Assembly (NCBI GenBank): GCA_026225435.1
Contig: JAMFST010000198.1
Location: forward strand, 1 to 7,718
DNA length: 7,718 nt
Direction: 5' to 3'
Source: Labilithrix luteola
GTDB lineage: Bacteria; Myxococcota_A; Polyangia; Polyangiales; Polyangiaceae
In this document: positions 6,887-7,718 of the stretch, piece after piece
Numbering within the stretch: position 1 is the stretch's first letter
How the letters are laid out: every line of letters starts with the position of its first letter
Made by a program: the position numbers and the translations under genes
The notes under the pieces: generated by a model
What the model saw: the letters and a program-made list of their open reading frames with translations, nothing else
The model's database searches: none
Told to the model about the DNA's origin: nothing

Positions 6887-7718
6887 CTAGTTCAGCGCGA
6901 CCGACGATACGGGGTGGGTGTCGAAGTTGCGCACCACCACCTGGTCGCCGGACTTCACGCCGTCGACGATGGCCACGTCGTTCCCCATCATCGCGCCGAG
7001 CTGCACCACCCGCTGCTCGAAGTGCTGGCCGACCATGGCCATGACCCGCGGCCCCGTCTCGGTGACCACCACGGCGCCGCGCGGCACCACCGGCTGCGTG
7101 GTCTCGCCGTTGAGCAGGTGCGCCGTCACGAACATACCCGGCATGAGCAGCCCGTCGTCGTTCTCCACGACCGCCTCGACGATGACGTCGCGCGTCTGCG
7201 GGCGCACCTCGTGGCCGATGTACTTCAGCGTGGCGCGGAACTGTCGCCCGGGGACGCCGACCGTCTCGAAGAACACCGGCGCCCCTTCCTTCGCCGCCTG
7301 CATGTCCGGCTCGGCGACGGTGAGGCGGAGGCGCAGCTGCCCGTCGGAGAGGAGCGCCACCACCGGGCTCTCGGGGCGGACGAAGTCGCCGACGTGGACC
7401 ATCTTGTCGGTGACGATGCCGGCGAAGGGGGCGCGGATGGTCGCGTCCTGGACGACCTGCGAGGCGGCCTTGGCGTGGGCGGCAGCGGCGCTGGCCGAGG
7501 CGCCGTTGGCGCTGCAGGTGCCGATGGCCCGGTCGTACTCCTGGCGGGTGATGGCCCCCTTGGACAGGAGCGATCCGTAGCGGCTGCAATCGCGCGCGGC
7601 CGTCGCGTACTGCGCCGAGGCGCTCGCCACGTTGGCCCGTGCCTCGGCCGCGTTCAGCGCCACGCCACGCGAATCGAGCTGCGCGAGCGGCGCGCCCGCC
7701 TCCACCCGCTGCCCGATC
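6887..7718 (-). CDS. RND efflux periplasmic adaptor (HlyD/AcrA family membrane fusion protein), N-terminus missing
   Basis: Periplasmic adaptor linking the downstream permease to an outer-membrane channel. The frame stays open to the right edge (276 codons seen), so the signal peptide and first residues are outside. The GTG at 7705 encodes an internal Val inside a GQRVEAGAPLAQLDSR segment, the first half of the lipoyl domain. Then come an Ala-rich alpha-hairpin of about 75 residues, the second lipoyl half (ATIRAPFAGIVTDKMVHVGDFV), a beta-barrel containing AEPDMQAAKEGAPVFF and ENDDGLLMPGMFV, and a membrane-proximal domain ending VSSVALN. The hairpin tip has Arg-x3-Leu-x6-Thr, matching the R-L-S motif that AcrA-type adaptors use to touch TolC. 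Two cysteines flank this tip, which is unusual. It is probably the first pump gene of the operon, with any channel gene or regulator beyond the edge. Confidence 0.95.
   Translation of the reverse strand, partial: IGQRVEAGAPLAQLDSRGVALNAAEARANVASASAQYATAARDCSRYGSLLSKGAITRQEYDRAIGTCSANGASASAAAAHAKAASQVVQDATIRAPFAGIVTDKMVHVGDFVRPESPVVALLSDGQLRLRLTVAEPDMQAAKEGAPVFFETVGVPGRQFRATLKYIGHEVRPQTRDVIVEAVVENDDGLLMPGMFVTAHLLNGETTQPVVPRGAVVVTETGPRVMAMVGQHFEQRVVQLGAMMGNDVAIVDGVKSGDQVVVRNFDTHPVSSVALN
7547..7582 (-). other. TolC-docking (RLS-type) motif at adaptor hairpin tip
   Basis: In RYGSLLSKGAIT the Arg, the Leu four residues on and the Thr eleven residues on keep the spacing of AcrA Arg128, Leu132 and Ser139, with Thr replacing Ser. 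QEYDRA follows, as in AcrA. This points to a TolC-type outer-membrane partner. Confidence 0.75.

Noticed and set aside
5229..6890. Long + strand open frame (553 codons) opposite the RND gene
   Set aside because: Its product is an Arg/His/Asp/Glu-rich mix without domains, typical of the antisense frame of a GC-rich gene. The opposite strand encodes an unmistakable RND permease.
7703..7705. GTG (- strand) as the start of the adaptor
   Set aside because: It falls inside the conserved first lipoyl half and the frame continues to the window end. A start here would leave no signal peptide.

Overview
The window is GC-rich, densely coding DNA with G or C favoured at third codon positions. It most resembles a myxobacterium (Myxococcota, perhaps the Polyangiales/Sorangiineae side). 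That placement is an inference from three things: a surface protein ending in a MYXO-CTERM-like tail (Gly-Cys, hydrophobic segment, basic cluster), Asp-Ala-Gly-rich linkers of the kind common in myxobacterial exported proteins, and the overall base composition.

Layout, left to right. (1) Bases 1-1176, + strand: the 3' part of a glutamine-dependent NAD+ synthetase gene (nadE). The glutaminase half lies outside the window. (2) Bases 1177-1339: a 163-base gap with no promoter or terminator I can defend. (3) Bases 1340-3670, + strand: a secreted 776-residue protein with a signal peptide, three lamin-tail-domain (LTD) repeats, an Asp-Ala-Gly linker, an acidic stretch and a C-terminal sorting-type tail. 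(4) A 22-base convergent junction. (5) Bases 3693-6845, - strand: a complete 1050-residue RND permease of the proton-driven HAE/AcrB-MdtB type. (6) Bases 6887-7718, - strand: its periplasmic adaptor (membrane fusion protein), cut by the right edge so that its N-terminus is missing.

The adaptor and permease form a leftward operon, adaptor first, 41 bases apart. With an outer-membrane channel not seen here they would make a tripartite efflux pump. The adaptor keeps a recognisable hairpin-tip motif for docking to a TolC-type channel. The NAD synthetase is housekeeping and has no evident link to its neighbours.

The least ordinary item is the triple-LTD surface protein. It carries no enzymatic domain, each repeat has the same four-cysteine pattern, and it may have anchors at both ends. 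I see no RNA genes, mobile elements, CRISPR arrays or defence systems. Apart from that protein this looks like an ordinary chromosomal region.
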